From the NCBI GenBank assembly GCA_022496185.1, contig WTXG01000034.1:1-64000 (forward strand): DNA of 64,000 nucleotides, written 5' to 3'. Below the pieces are notes generated by a model. It was not told where the DNA came from. It saw only the letters and a list, made by a program, of their open reading frames with translations, and made no database searches. A program made the translations under genes and the position numbers. Positions within the stretch are counted from its first letter, which is position 1, and every line of letters begins with the position of its first letter. Origin of the DNA: Multifurca ochricompacta. Taxonomy: Eukaryota; Basidiomycota; Agaricomycetes; Russulales; Russulaceae. This document shows positions 47,356 to 58,213 of this stretch, piece after piece.

Positions 47356-48833
47356 TAGAGATCAGCAAGGGTTTTCATACCCGCGCGGGTAAGTGCCACG
47401 GGTTTTGACGGGTACGGGTACGGGTATACAACTCCCAACCCGCCAGAAACCCGTACCCGCGCAGCGGGTTTGGCGGGTATAAGTGGCCATCAGTCATTGA
47501 CAAGATCAGCAGAAATTTAATGATAAAATACATTTGTAGCAAACAAATGACTATATTTTATTTGATGTATGCTACAGGGTTTTAGTAAATATGTTCTAGT
47601 GTTATCCTATGAAATATCAAAGCAGATCAACGGTGCGATGTAAAATAAAAGTGTTATCAGTGATCCACTCTCTTGAAAATCCTGATGCAACTGTTTTATT
47701 AACGCGCGATCAATTCTGCCGGTCTGGCACTATCTAAAATACACTCTAGACTACTTTAGACTATTCTATAATCTAATTATCAAATTAGTTTACTGAAACA
47801 AGGCCCGCGTGTATCTACAGGCTGCTTAGGGCAGCGACTACATTGGACCAGCATATTGGTCTGATCTCCTTCCTATTAAGGAAGGTTGACTTAACAATCG
47901 CAGCTGCGATTTTCCATTGGTCTGACATGATTGTGATCACGCATAGATAACACAACAGAAACGCGTTCACAAATTAATTAGATACATAGAATATACATCT
48001 AAGATCTGACATATGATCAAATCACATCATTAAACGAGATAACGAGATAACGCGTTCGTTTAATCTAGTAGCTGATATAGTACATAGAACAAGGTGAGAT
48101 AAGATAGTAGTAAAGTAGTATCTAAAGTACAAGCCTGCGCCATGCCTGTTCCACAAAATAAAATAAAATAAGAATGTAAATAAAGAATCAAATTAATCTT
48201 CTGAACATAAATCAGCAATTATTGAGGGATCCTGAGTAGCCACAAATGAACGCGTTGTATCCAAGTGCGTATCTCCCAGACCGGGATGGTCCGGGCCGAT
48301 TGTCCGAAATGCGCGATGCAACCAAAGAACTTGCACGCGTTTCATTTTATGGGTAACCTGGGTATCAAAACAAATATAGAGGGGTTCCCCCTATCATTAA
48401 CTATGCACCCATCAATTTATTTTGCATTCTGTGTGGTTATCTGACAGGTTTTTCATCAATGTTCTATTACATCCTATCTAATCATCTCTGTATATTGGGG
48501 TGGATTTTAGTTGTGCTTGTATAAAATTGAGACCAGAATAATAAAATAAAAATGGAATAATGAATTATCTTAATCTTCTGAGCATAAAACAAGAGTCATT
48601 GAGGGATCTTAAGCAGCCATAAATGAACGCGTTGTGTATCTCCTTGGTCCGGGATGGCCCGGGCCGGATATCCGAAATGCGCGATGCAAGTAAAAAACTT
48701 GCACGCGTTTAACACACACAACCCGCAGGTGACCCGTGGGTAACCCGCGGGTTACCCGTACCCGTAGCGACGGGTACGGGTACGGGTACGGGTACCAATG
48801 AAGATACCCGGGGGTTACCCCTGCTATTCACTA
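47356..48833 (-). mobile_element. hAT-D: second copy of the 1.47-kb hAT-type element
   Basis: 1478 bp, inverted relative to hAT-A, TSD TCCACCAA (47348-47355 and 48834-48841). It has the same terminal sequences, CCCGTA subterminal repeats, duplicated inner module and six ACGCGT sites as hAT-A, with small indels. No coding capacity seen. Confidence 0.9.
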
Positions 48834-48841
48834 TCCACCAA

Positions 48842-49098
48842 TGATAATAGTCCTACTTTTGGGCTTAGAAATCTGCAGTCCACAGTCCACAGTTTGTGGA
48901 CTGCTGTTTAGGCATTGTGGGGTTTTGTTAGTACTCTTCCCACAGGTCTCCAATTTGGCAGGAGTCCAGCCCTGGTCCAGACTGGCCCTTCTCTGGTCTT
49001 AATCTAGGGTTATCTTCATCTCTGAGGGTTCTGCAAGGTCTCTGGGAGTGTCTAGGGGTTTCTAGAGGGTCAGGAGGTCTTCTAGGGTGTCAGTTCAT
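48842..49098. other. Unclassified sequence
   Basis: Contains a short inverted repeat (CAGTCCACA ... TTTGTGGACTG) and GTCTAGGG-like repeats. I see no gene. Confidence 0.3.
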
Positions 49099-49325
49099 GA
49101 CAATTACATGCCCAAACATGGACAGAATGTGACATGGACCCTGGCTTGCTCTTCAACAAGCTTACCTGGCCACAGATTTTCAACAATTGCACCAGAGTCA
49201 CTCAGCTTCTGGAGTTTATCCAGGGATCTTGGGCCTTTTTCAAGCCCATCACTGCCCAGTGGCCTCATGAGCCCCCTTGAGGGGTGCCTTGTTGGTCTCA
49301 GACTTAGTAAGTTTTCCCTTACTTT

Positions 49326-49547
49326 TGTTGACACAGTCAGGTGTCACACAATGCAACTCTGCATGACCTCATATAGGAGGTTGTGTACCACTATGAACCT
49401 GAGGCTGTGTAGCTCAGTGGTTTAGAGCACTGGACCTGGCTTGTCCAGAGGTCTTGGGTTCAATCCCCAATGTGGCCATTTCTTTTCTAGTGTGTGAGCC
49501 AGGGTCCTGTTTAAGGTCCCTTGATTGGGGTGCATGTTTAGCCAACA
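49326..49547 (+). mobile_element. 222-bp TG...CA element with internal tRNA-like sequence
   Basis: TGTTGACACAG ... AGCCAACA with 5-bp TSD ACTTT (49321-49325 and 49548-49552), inserted in the LINE 3' UTR. Ends and TSD are those of an integrase-inserted LTR. A tRNA-like segment sits in the middle. It may be a solo LTR of a small (TRIM-like) retrotransposon. Confidence 0.65.
49403..49478 (+). tRNA. tRNA-like sequence inside the 222-bp element
   Basis: 76 nt that fold as a cloverleaf: acceptor GGCTGTG with TGTGGCC (several G-T pairs), D stem GCTC/GAGC, anticodon stem CTGGA/TCCAG, variable AGGTC, T arm TTGGG-TTCAATC-CCCAA. Box A (TAGCTCAGTGG) and box B (GGTTCAATCC) are near consensus. The anticodon loop is 9 nt (or 7 with a 6-bp stem, which would read GGC), so it is probably a tRNA-derived promoter and not a working tRNA. 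TTTCTTTT follows. Confidence 0.5.
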
Positions 49548-50497
49548 ACTTTGAACAGTCTCTGTTTTGGACAGCCTCTCCACATACTTTCTCCCTGGTT
49601 TTTCTCTTAGAGTTTTCCACCTAGCATGTCCCAGTAGACATGGCATCTCCTGTACACCTTCACAGTAGTTACATTGTACCCTGATGTAGCCATGTGATTG
49701 GGCTGAGTCCCACAAGCACATAGGGCTGCGTGCCATCCATTTGATGGTGACGGCCATCTATTTGATGGTGAAGGACGGGTATGGCTGACCCATACACCTT
49801 CCGTTTTTGGTACTCACTGGATCGCTGACGGTACGGTACGGGTATGGTACGGCCGTTTTATGGTATACAGTAGTAGACGGTATTACTAGAGAAAATAAAG
49901 TTGACCAGGGTAGCATGAGCAAGAAGCTTAGAGTGATAAAGCAATGAATAGGTGTATTCTTATGGCTATTCTACACCTTTTTATGTAGTTTATGAGTACA
50001 ATACCCAGCAATCTACTTTACCAGCCATAATCTGAAACTCATAGAGGGACTTCAAGCATTGCATTTGCTTCTGTGAGTGTGATTGGTGTAAACAGGGCAT
50101 ACTGGAACATGAACTCCCTCAATAAATGTAATTGTAGGTACATTATCACAAAAGAGACATCAGAGAAACAATACCAAAACATGCCCCAAAAAGGGGCATC
50201 CCAAAAACTATATTTGGGCTTGCACAAGGCAACTCCTAAAGCCAAGTGTGGCAAATGCAAGCATACCTCCAACTGGACTCTGGCAGACCAAAATTCAATT
50301 ACAATAAGGCAAAAATCAAATATATAGACTAATAGACAGCTCAATGACCCAGTGCAGTATCAGCTTGCGTGCGTGCAAGATGCAACTGCTTCTTTTTTTT
50401 TTTTTTTTTGAATCAAGTTTCAATGACGCGCTTGCAAGGCCTTGCCCAAGTTGCGTGGCTATCTAGTACAAAAGGTCCCCTAGTAGCTACTGTAAAT

Positions 50498-51885
50498 TAG
50501 TGATGTTCTGGCCTGGCTTGGCCCAAAAGCCGTGGCTTTGGCTCGGCCTGAGGCGGCTCCGGCTTTCCTGAAGTCTGGGCTGAGCCAAAGCCACCACAGA
50601 CGGCTTGGCCCTGGCCCGGCTTGGCCCAAGCCGCGGCTTTTGGCAGAGAAAATTTTATGACATATAACTAGTAGTTATAGTTCAGCTAATCCAAATCTGA
50701 CTTGGTGTTGTCACGGCTCTATTTTATTTTTCCTTTTCTTTTCTCCCTTTTGGATCACATGACTGTGGGAAGATTACCCAGCAGTCTCAACACATGATCA
50801 TGGGAATGTAGTCATGACATGGATCATGTGACCGAGTCACATGTAATAGTCACATGCTGCTTAGTCAGCACAAGAGCCACTCAACAATAACAAGTCGATT
50901 CTCTATTGTGTTTACCACAATAGGCAAGGCCCCACAGTCTAGACGGTTCTAGACCAAGTGGAGCTGTTATCAAGATAAGAAGAGTCCAGCCTAGAAGGTT
51001 CTAGGTAAGTGGAGCTCTAGATAAGGGCCCAGGTTGGGCCATGGCCAATTTTAGCACAGAACCACATGTATCAGTAGATAGACGTGTTCCAGACCTAAGG
51101 GCTAGACTACATATCAGTTATCTACTCCACAATGACGTCATTATGACATCACATTGTGGAGCATGATCAGTCAGCAGAGTAAAGCAGCTTACGAATCACA
51201 AAGATAAGGCTCAGTCAGCAATACAGCTGACTGATACTTGCTGATTCTTGCTTACACCTACTGCTTACCTCGTTACACTGAGAAATGTATATAAGACCCT
51301 CTGTAACAGCCTGTAGCCCCCATCTTGTCCTCTTGGGGCTGCAGGTGAGTAACTGTCTACACGAGTTCGATACATAGTGCTAATGGTATCCTGCCTCCCT
51401 GTGTGACTCGATCCTTTGGATCTTGTCCTCTTGGGGCTGCAGTTTCTTCCAGTTTCAGAACGCCGTCATCGTGGTTGCAAAACCACAGTGGGTGACACAG
51501 TTCCTGGTCATTACTTGACGCATGACGTTTGCCTCCGCGGTACGCCCAACGACTTAGGTCACTTCCTTTTTGCCCTTCCTGTTTCTAAGTGTACACAGAG
51601 CTTCACCCGTTACAGGTGTGTTATGTATTGCAAAGCTATATCGAAGAAAAAGTTTGAAATGCCGTGATAAACATGATCACGTGACCCAAATCAACCACTT
51701 TGTGATAAGATTTCTACTGATTTTGACGATTGCTAATGCATTTGTATGTGCTGTTGAAAGCCGCGGCCTGAGCCAGCGGCTTTGGCTTTTAGTTTCTCTG
51801 AGCCAGGCCAAAGCCCTTGCTGGGCCGTCACAACGGCCTGGCTTGGCCCGGCTTCTGGCTTTGAGCCGGGCCAGGCACATCACTA
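50498..51885 (+). mobile_element. hAT-C: copy of the hAT-B family split by a solo LTR
   Basis: Ends TAGTGATGTTCTGG and GCACATCACTA, TSD CTGTAAAT (50490-50497 and 51886-51893). Close to hAT-B over the parts outside the solo LTR. Confidence 0.9.
50709..51614 (+). mobile_element. Solo LTR, 906 bp, in hAT-C
   Basis: TGTCACGG ... CCGTTACA with TSD GGTGT (50704-50708 and 51615-51619). hAT-B shows the matching uninterrupted site. A TATATAAG box at about 51287 and a 22-bp repeat (TTGTCCTCTTGGGGCTGCAG, about 51324 and 51424) lie in the right third. Confidence 0.85.
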
Positions 51886-51991
51886 CTGTAAATGTATTAG
51901 GGCGGCGCCCATTGAAAAAACCCCGCAGGGAAAAGTAAAGGTAATGGAGTTGATTGGGTGAGGCAAGGTTCGACTGCTGCAACTGCTTCTT

Positions 51992-52289
51992 GTCAGGCAA
52001 CAGAGGGAGATCGTGCCCCATCCACTAGATTAGATGGGCCGGTTGCAACTGGGACCAGAGACCAGACAGCCGGGCTCCTGGGTGGACTCGATGTCACAGC
52101 CAGGTGTCTGCTGCATCTGATCGTGTTTCAAGGGGTCAAGAGCTCTCAAGAAGCGGAGCACACTCAAGATTCAAAGGCTACTATAGAAGGCCCAGTTCAG
52201 GTCAAAGTTTCAGGTGCCCACAACGTTATGGAGGGGGTGCATGCAGGAAACAAGTCGAGAGCAGTGGCAATCAGCCCTGCTAAAGTCAC
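51992..52289. other. Possible internal fragment of an LTR element
   Basis: Lies between the LINE TSD and an LTR-like fragment. It shows no recognisable protein; a 152-residue open frame on plus crosses several element boundaries and looks spurious. Confidence 0.25.
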
Positions 52290-52560
52290 TGGGGAAGAAG
52301 GCTCTCCAAGCTGCTACTCAGGGAGTTCAAGGGGGGGTCTTTGTGAAGTCGAATACACCTGTATTAGGTACAAGAGAACAGACTTAAGGTCTGTCTCAGT
52401 AAATCTAGTAGCTTAAGTACATCTTGAGTGAGGCACAATCAGTAAATGTAAGCTAACTAGAAGGTTCCAGTAAGTATCTAAGTAACCATATGCTCCAGGG
52501 GTTAGGCCCTGAGCTGAGATGAGAATTAGTAAGAGGGGTTGCACCCTCTGTAGCGCAAGC
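52290..52560 (-). repeat. LTR fragment related to the solo LTR at 33130
   Basis: On the minus strand shares TTGGAGAGCCTTC, AAGTCTGTTCTCTTGTA and neighbouring blocks with 33130-33646. Ends not defined. Confidence 0.5.
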
Positions 52561-52650
52561 GTGGTGTGCACTTAAACAATCAAATGAGAAGAATGCTAGC
52601 CCCTAGTCACATGACTCGGGGGCAGAGATCAGAGAAACCGAAACCGAAAT

Positions 52651-52664
52651 GCGCGCGCGCGCGC
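52651..52664. repeat. Short alternating CG tract
   Basis: About 14 bases of alternating G and C (GCGCGCGC...). It has kept its CpGs in a region where others have decayed. Confidence 0.7.
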
Positions 52665-52699
52665 GACTCGAAAAACGTCACGTTCTCGTGACAACCTGT

Positions 52700-52985
52700 G
52701 TCACAAAAACTTCGCAAACCGTCACACTTGATCTTATGATTATGATAAGATAATTGATTCAGAGACATTGCACGCACAACACATTCCTTCTGTCTTGTCA
52801 CATTTGAATAACGATATTTATTCTACTTATTGTCATGCTCCTCTGAACAGTATAAAATGTTGCTACTCTGTATGCATTCACTTCAGTTTTGACCACATAA
52901 ACTGAAGTGAGTATTAGTTAGTTTATCTTATCTCTTATCTTTACCATATTTAGCTAACACTTATCTACTATCTAAATAGGTAAAG
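52700..52985 (+). repeat. LTR-like fragment with CTTCAG hairpin, copy 2
   Basis: CAGTATAAAATGTTG, then CACTTCAGTTTTGACCA and AACTGAAGTGAGTATT, as at 12550-12640. Confidence 0.45.
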
Positions 52986-53259
52986 ATACTATAGTGGGGG
53001 AGTTTTGGTAGCTTAATGACAAGATTAAAGCCCTGCCGTCCATGCCGTCTAATGCTGTCTATGGCTGTTTTTTGACAGGTTCGGACAGCGTTTTCCGTAC
53101 CCGTAACCATCCGTCTCGATGATTGACTTGAGCTGGTACGGTATGGGTACGGCACCATACTACGGCACCATCATACCGTAAGCTACAGGTACGGCACGCA
53201 GCCCTACAAGCACATCAATAAACTCAAGTTCAAAAAAAAAAACACTCAATTTAAAAAAA

Positions 53260-53400
53260 AAAAGTACCATTCACACTTGTAGCTATAGACTTTACTGATT
53301 CTTCAACTGTAGCTATTTGCTTTATATGTACTAGTTACTAATAAAGTCTTCTAGCACAAAGACTGAGCTATTTGCTTTATAGTCTTCCACAGCACAACCC
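53260..53400 (+). repeat. Old copia-3-type LTR remnant
   Basis: TAATAAAGTCTTCTAGCACAAAGACTGAGCTATTTGCTTTATAG resembles the end of the copia-3 LTR (first 20 bases: TAATAAAGTCTTCTAGCACA). Diverged and without TSD. Confidence 0.35.
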
Positions 53401-53429
53401 TGACTGAACATCTCTGCATCTGTTTGGGC

Positions 53430-53720
53430 ATTCCTTTGTCATTTTGAGCAGCAGCAAGTTAGATAAGCACTACCTAGTTTAGTAGCAATAATTCAGTTTA
53501 GTTGGTTAAAACTTATAATATTATGTTTACCTAGTTTAGTAGCAATAACTGTGTGATGTAACATGTTAACTAAGTAAGGTAAGAGATAAGATAAGTAATA
53601 CTCACTTCAGTTTAGTTGGTTAAAACTAAAGTGACAACTACATGAGGGGATGTCCTTAAATACTAAAAGAGAGTGTAATCCTAGTTTGTAGAACAATACT
53701 ATCTAAGTCCATTTTCCTGC
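53430..53720 (-). repeat. LTR-like fragment with CTTCAG hairpin, copy 3
   Basis: Inverse of the unit at 12550-12800: TAGTATTTAAGGACATCC, then CACTTTAGTTTTAACCA and AACTGAAGTGAGTATT on the minus strand. Confidence 0.45.
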
Positions 53721-53759
53721 AGTCACAAGAGAGAATAAAGAGTGTTTGTGGATTGTCCT

Positions 53760-56700
53760 TTATCAATCAGTCAAAGCATGCCACAAGTGTGCATGGCAGT
53801 AATGCCACTTGGGTTGATCCGGTGGCTTTGGGTCCGTCTCAACATCCTTAACCTTTAAAAAAAAAATTAGGGTTTTGTGGGTCAAGTGAGGAACGTGTGG
53901 TTGTGCCATGGGGATATACCTCATCTGTGGAAGGACAGCAGGGGTGTAAAAGAAGAGGGAGGAAGAAGGGAGATGTTGCACTGGGATCATGCGGTTGAAG
54001 AGAAATTGAGGTTTTTTTTTATTTTGGTGACAATGAAATACTCCATCCCCGTTCCATTGTAATTTGCGAGAAGAGAACAGTTCGATTTCATTCAATTCAG
54101 TAACGGACTTTAACGAGGCGATTTCCGGTATCGCTGATTTCATCAGTGGTTCCTATGCACGCTGATTAGGTCAGGGCCCACAGACGACGGCGACGAGAAT
54201 TTGAAGTCGTTGGCGTCGCGCGTGTTTTAAGTGGACCTGTAAGAGGCAGGAAGGGAAGGAGGGAAACAACAACGACAACAACGCGACAATCACACCAGTC
54301 AACACACTCAGTTACGAGTGTTGCAAATTATTTACCAGCCGACAACTAAAGCACTATGAAAACAAACAACGGCGTGCTCATTCGCGTAAACTTAGTCTCT
54401 GTCGCTCGATGACCATATTACATTTTACATAACGCTACCCTTCTTCCGATGATACACGTAACGTCCGCTCCATGTCAAAGTGCAGTGCAGGTGTTGTACG
54501 ACCTTAGCATTTTCCTATCTCAATGCCGAGTGCGCTGGTCTCTCTCTTATATAGCCCAAAGTTGACGTCTCTGCGCTCTGTTCGAGGAGTCGTAGCATGC
54601 GACAACAAGTCACCCTTCATTATAGTTCTCCTGTGCTGGGCTTTCTTCAAGTTCAAGATCATTCGTCCATCCCACTCTCGGCCAATGTCCCTATCATGGA
54701 TACAGATCCATGCCCGGAAGTGTGGCTTTGGCATATCGAATAAGTCTCTCTCTCGTGCCTTTTCTCCAACTCGCGAGGAGACATTCGAAGAAGACCTGGG
54801 GTGACAAGCCTAGTGCTCGGCTGCATAAGAAAGCCGAGGGGAAAGCTCTGCAGCCGATCTCTATTGATATCGTCATGTAACCCCCCCCTGGTAGCGTGCT
54901 CAGACAGGTTTCTGCCCAGAATCCAGCGTGCAGGCGTTCCGAATGTACATAAGTGACGTGACATGTTTTCCCGAGATCGCAATATCAAGGCGGTTTCGAG
55001 GTCAAGAACTCCTTTACCGAGATATGTGTGAGGAATTGAACAATTTGCGGTCCTTCCACCTCAGTCACGGCATCGATCATGCAGAGAGAGAACCGCTACT
55101 TCTGCGACTAACATCCGCCTGGCTTTTGAGTCACATTAGATCGCGGAGATCTCCACGAGTGCCCCAACTCGAAGCGGGCAAGCCGATGTGATGGAGTATT
55201 GGAAGAGACGGTGGCCCTGGAGCATTTCATCGCGATCGGGAATTCGTTCAAAGCACGTTTAATGCTATCGACGAATCATATTGTTTGAAGGGGCGACCCA
55301 TGACGCATAGGTAGGCAGCGCAAATAGACCAGATTTTCCACAAAGTCGAGGATCTTTTCACGCACGGATGAGGTATCAAGTGCACCTCCACTCTACTGTT
55401 GCGAATCATCACGGTGTGTAGGATGTAAGCGATAAAGGACGCCATAGCATTCGTCGGACTTGTCAGAGAGTTTGATTAGAAGAAAAGAGAGCAAGCTGCG
55501 GATGTCTTGCTTTCCAGTATCTTTGAAGTGAAAAATAGAAGTAAATGCTGTCAAAGCCGATCGGATTTCAGCCCCGTGTTTAACCTGGAGATCCCGGATG
55601 ATTGCGGAGCTAGCTGAGGACCATGGTATGGGTATTCCCGCAGAGAAAGGATTGGTGGACTAGGTACTGAGAGGTCAACAGCGGTAAAAAAAAAAAAGAC
55701 AAAATAAAACAGGAAATGTAGGCAGTGTCTAGTTTTTCGCGACTGATTCCCTGTGCAAGTATTTTGCCGATCATGGATAACTATAGGTGAATCAAGGGAG
55801 AAACGACGGTTCTATGGTCAGAGTCTCACGCATGAGTCATTGAAGAAACTGCGGGCGCCCTCTTTAATAACCTTGACATTGTCATTTGGCTTGCTTGATG
55901 AGCTTCACATTTTCATCAACATTGTAGGTCGTCTCCTTGATCGTTTCGCCACTGCATGAGCATGCCTAACTAGCAGGGTATTCATTCCTTCCTACAACCC
56001 ATTTATATACCCAACAGTGTATGGATCCAATACGCGGTGAGTATGAAGCAAAGTGTGTTCCCTAAAGAGAAAAGTGAGTGGTGAGCAGAGAGGAGGAAGG
56101 AGGGGAGCCCGCGCGACGCGACGAAGTCGAAGGGGGTAAGAACGTGCTGGATGTTACTGATGACAGTGCTGATGGTGCCGATTGACCTTGCGCTTTGTTC
56201 GAGAACTGTTCTTGCAAGCGAGAGAAAGAGAGAGAGAGAGACTAGATTGCTGGTTTGCTAGCTCTACTACAAGCATTATGGGTGCCTTTATATACTTGTT
56301 GAAAGTCCAGATTTGAAAAGAGCGGTATAGTGAGAGAAGGCCATAGATGGCGAATTTGGTAAAGGGGATAGACAGAAGGAAGGAAAGAACCAAGTCCTGA
56401 AGACGGTGAAGTGACGGTGAAGTGCAGGCGATGGTTAAGATAGGTGAAGAAAGAAAATGAGAAAATTGATGGTCGGGAAGCCGGCCCGGAGCGCAAACAG
56501 TCCGATGTAGCTGATAAGATGAAACTTTGAAACTTGCACCATGCATTAAACGCTTTGTAGTATAGTAAAGAGTGTCTATGACTGAGATCAAATAATCAGA
56601 AATGTTGTAATCCAGGGCTCGTACGAAGAGAAGAGAAATGGGTTAACCAGGAGTGGCGGCGGCTGAAGGTTTCGTGCCCAACGCTCATGCTTTCCTTACA

Positions 56701-58213
56701 ACAGTTAGCCCACTGGCAACTCCGACTCATTCCCTTCTTTGGCAGAATTGAGAGAGCACTTGAGCCATTATCTTTCCAAGTTTTTCTATAAAGTCCTCCG
56801 TGTGTAGGCCTTCACGCATTGCAAAAAAAATTGAATTCGCTTGAATAACCCCTTGAACAGAGAGGCAGTGCAGATGTGAGCAAGATAACCGTGACTTCGA
56901 ATGTGAAAGTTTGTCGTGCGTAAAATTTTTGGCGAAAACATTGCTAGTTGGTTCCGTTTGGCGTTGCACTGATGTCGTTGATAGTTCAGAGAAGAGCAAT
57001 AAGGATGAAAGGAGACAAAAGCGAATGCAAGGAATGGACCCCGGAATGCTAATAACTGACTTTGCTAAGAAAATTGCTCGTGCCATTCATCAATTACATT
57101 TGCACCATATCAGAGTCTGTCCGAAATCAAAAGTTGAATTAATGTCAGAAGTTTTATTATCGGGACTTTGTAATGAAAGAGCGAGCAAACGGATCCAGCC
57201 AGAAAGGGTGACAGCGCCCGAGCCATCTTTACAAGGATCAACGATGTGGTGAGTGTGTGGACTTTGTGTCCCTCACGGAGCTTCACCGACAATGCGAGGA
57301 GATGAACTATCATTCCCTATTCGTAGAATGCCTTAGTTACTTTCGAAATACGTTTAATATCGAATTGGAAGAGTCACAGTCGCGTCCCCCCAAGCTTTTG
57401 ATACTCATTCAAAGCTGCCGATGGGGTTGAAGGACGGGGGAAAAGACGTTTTTTCCCGAGTCGCAAACGTTATAAAAATAAAAAGATCTTAACGATCAAG
57501 ACGAGCAAGGCCGTGTGTGTATAACAATATTAGAGAAACGAACGCTAGCTGATAGTCAGATAGTCACTGTGCTGTGTGGGGCGCTCGAGGTGTGGAAGAA
57601 AGACGCTCAAGGGGCACATTTATACTCTGCCTGGGACCAAAGTAAACACTCAGTTGGTGTTCACTAGTCAGGAGGCGTTAACGAGCTTGGAGGAGTGGAA
57701 AGCCGACTCAGGTGAACTTGAAATCCAACTGCCTGTTTCTCATCGTCGTCGTCGTTGAAATTACCCACTATTACGTTTTTTGACAAGTCTGAACCCGGCC
57801 ATGAGATTTCCCATATGTTACATGCCGGGTGACTTGAGTGAGGAGACGACCGTGAGGATGAAAACTGGCCGCGCAAGTCGATTTGCACTGGAATGACCGG
57901 GGAAACGCCGATTTCGAGTACTCAGTTAAGAGTGTAGTAGTCATGGCGGTCGCTGCCAGAGGGCTGAACCTCGCGGATCGCACCAGCCTATGATTTGAAT
58001 AGGATGGTCAAGACGCACATTCAAAAGGTTAATTCGTTCGTATGTAATTGTTCGTTTATGATGACGGCCATTGTCGATGTTCCGGCCGTCTACTAGTGTT
58101 AGTGGCCGATCACAACTTTCCCCTCCCCTCAAATTGCGACGACGACGACGAAAGGCGCACTAACACCCTACTCTATCTCTTATATCCTCGAACCCCGAGG
58201 CTGAGTAGATACA
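53760..58213. other. About 4.5 kb without a supported gene
   Basis: Frames here are short and overlap on both strands, and none shows a known domain. On the minus strand GTATATAAAGGC (near 56291-56302) followed by a CTCTCT tract (56222-56240) looks like a fungal promoter, but no convincing coding sequence follows. A second TATATAAG-like site lies at 54545-54556. This may be intergenic sequence, a decayed gene or a non-coding RNA locus. Confidence 0.4.

Larger units (their letters stand above)
50395..51977 (-). mobile_element. Strongly 5'-truncated LINE with 14-bp TSD
   Basis: Poly-T at 50395-50409 and a 3' end related to the full-length LINE. TSD TGCAACTGCTTCTT at 50381-50394 and 51978-51991. 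About 190 bp of LINE remain, split by hAT-C. Confidence 0.8.
49721..53206 (+). mobile_element. hAT-E: TAGGGCTGCGTGCC-ended element holding other insertions
   Basis: The 14-bp inverted ends TAGGGCTGCGTGCC are perfect and the 8-bp TSD is CAAGCACA (49713-49720 and 53207-53214). It interrupts the LINE 3' UTR, which resumes exactly after the second TSD. Inside it are a truncated LINE, hAT-C and LTR fragments. No transposase was recognised. Confidence 0.85.
49099..53240 (+). mobile_element. 5'-truncated LINE 3' fragment, heavily interrupted
   Basis: Starts in the last 60 codons of a LINE ORF2 on the plus strand (NMDRM, LTWPQIFNN and FIQG blocks match the LINE at 3360-3600), runs through its 3' UTR and ends in poly-A near 53230-53240. 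It is interrupted by a 222-bp element (49326-49547) and by hAT-E (49721-53206). The three LINE pieces align in order with the full-length copy. No TSD was identified. Confidence 0.75.

Noticed and set aside
51958..52416. 152-residue open frame on the plus strand
   Set aside because: It crosses the LINE TSD and an LTR-like fragment, has no recognisable domain, and its composition follows the repeats.
54500..55450. Decayed protein kinase-like (FunK1) gene
   Set aside because: I looked for kinase motifs on both strands and found no HRD, DFG or other convincing motif.
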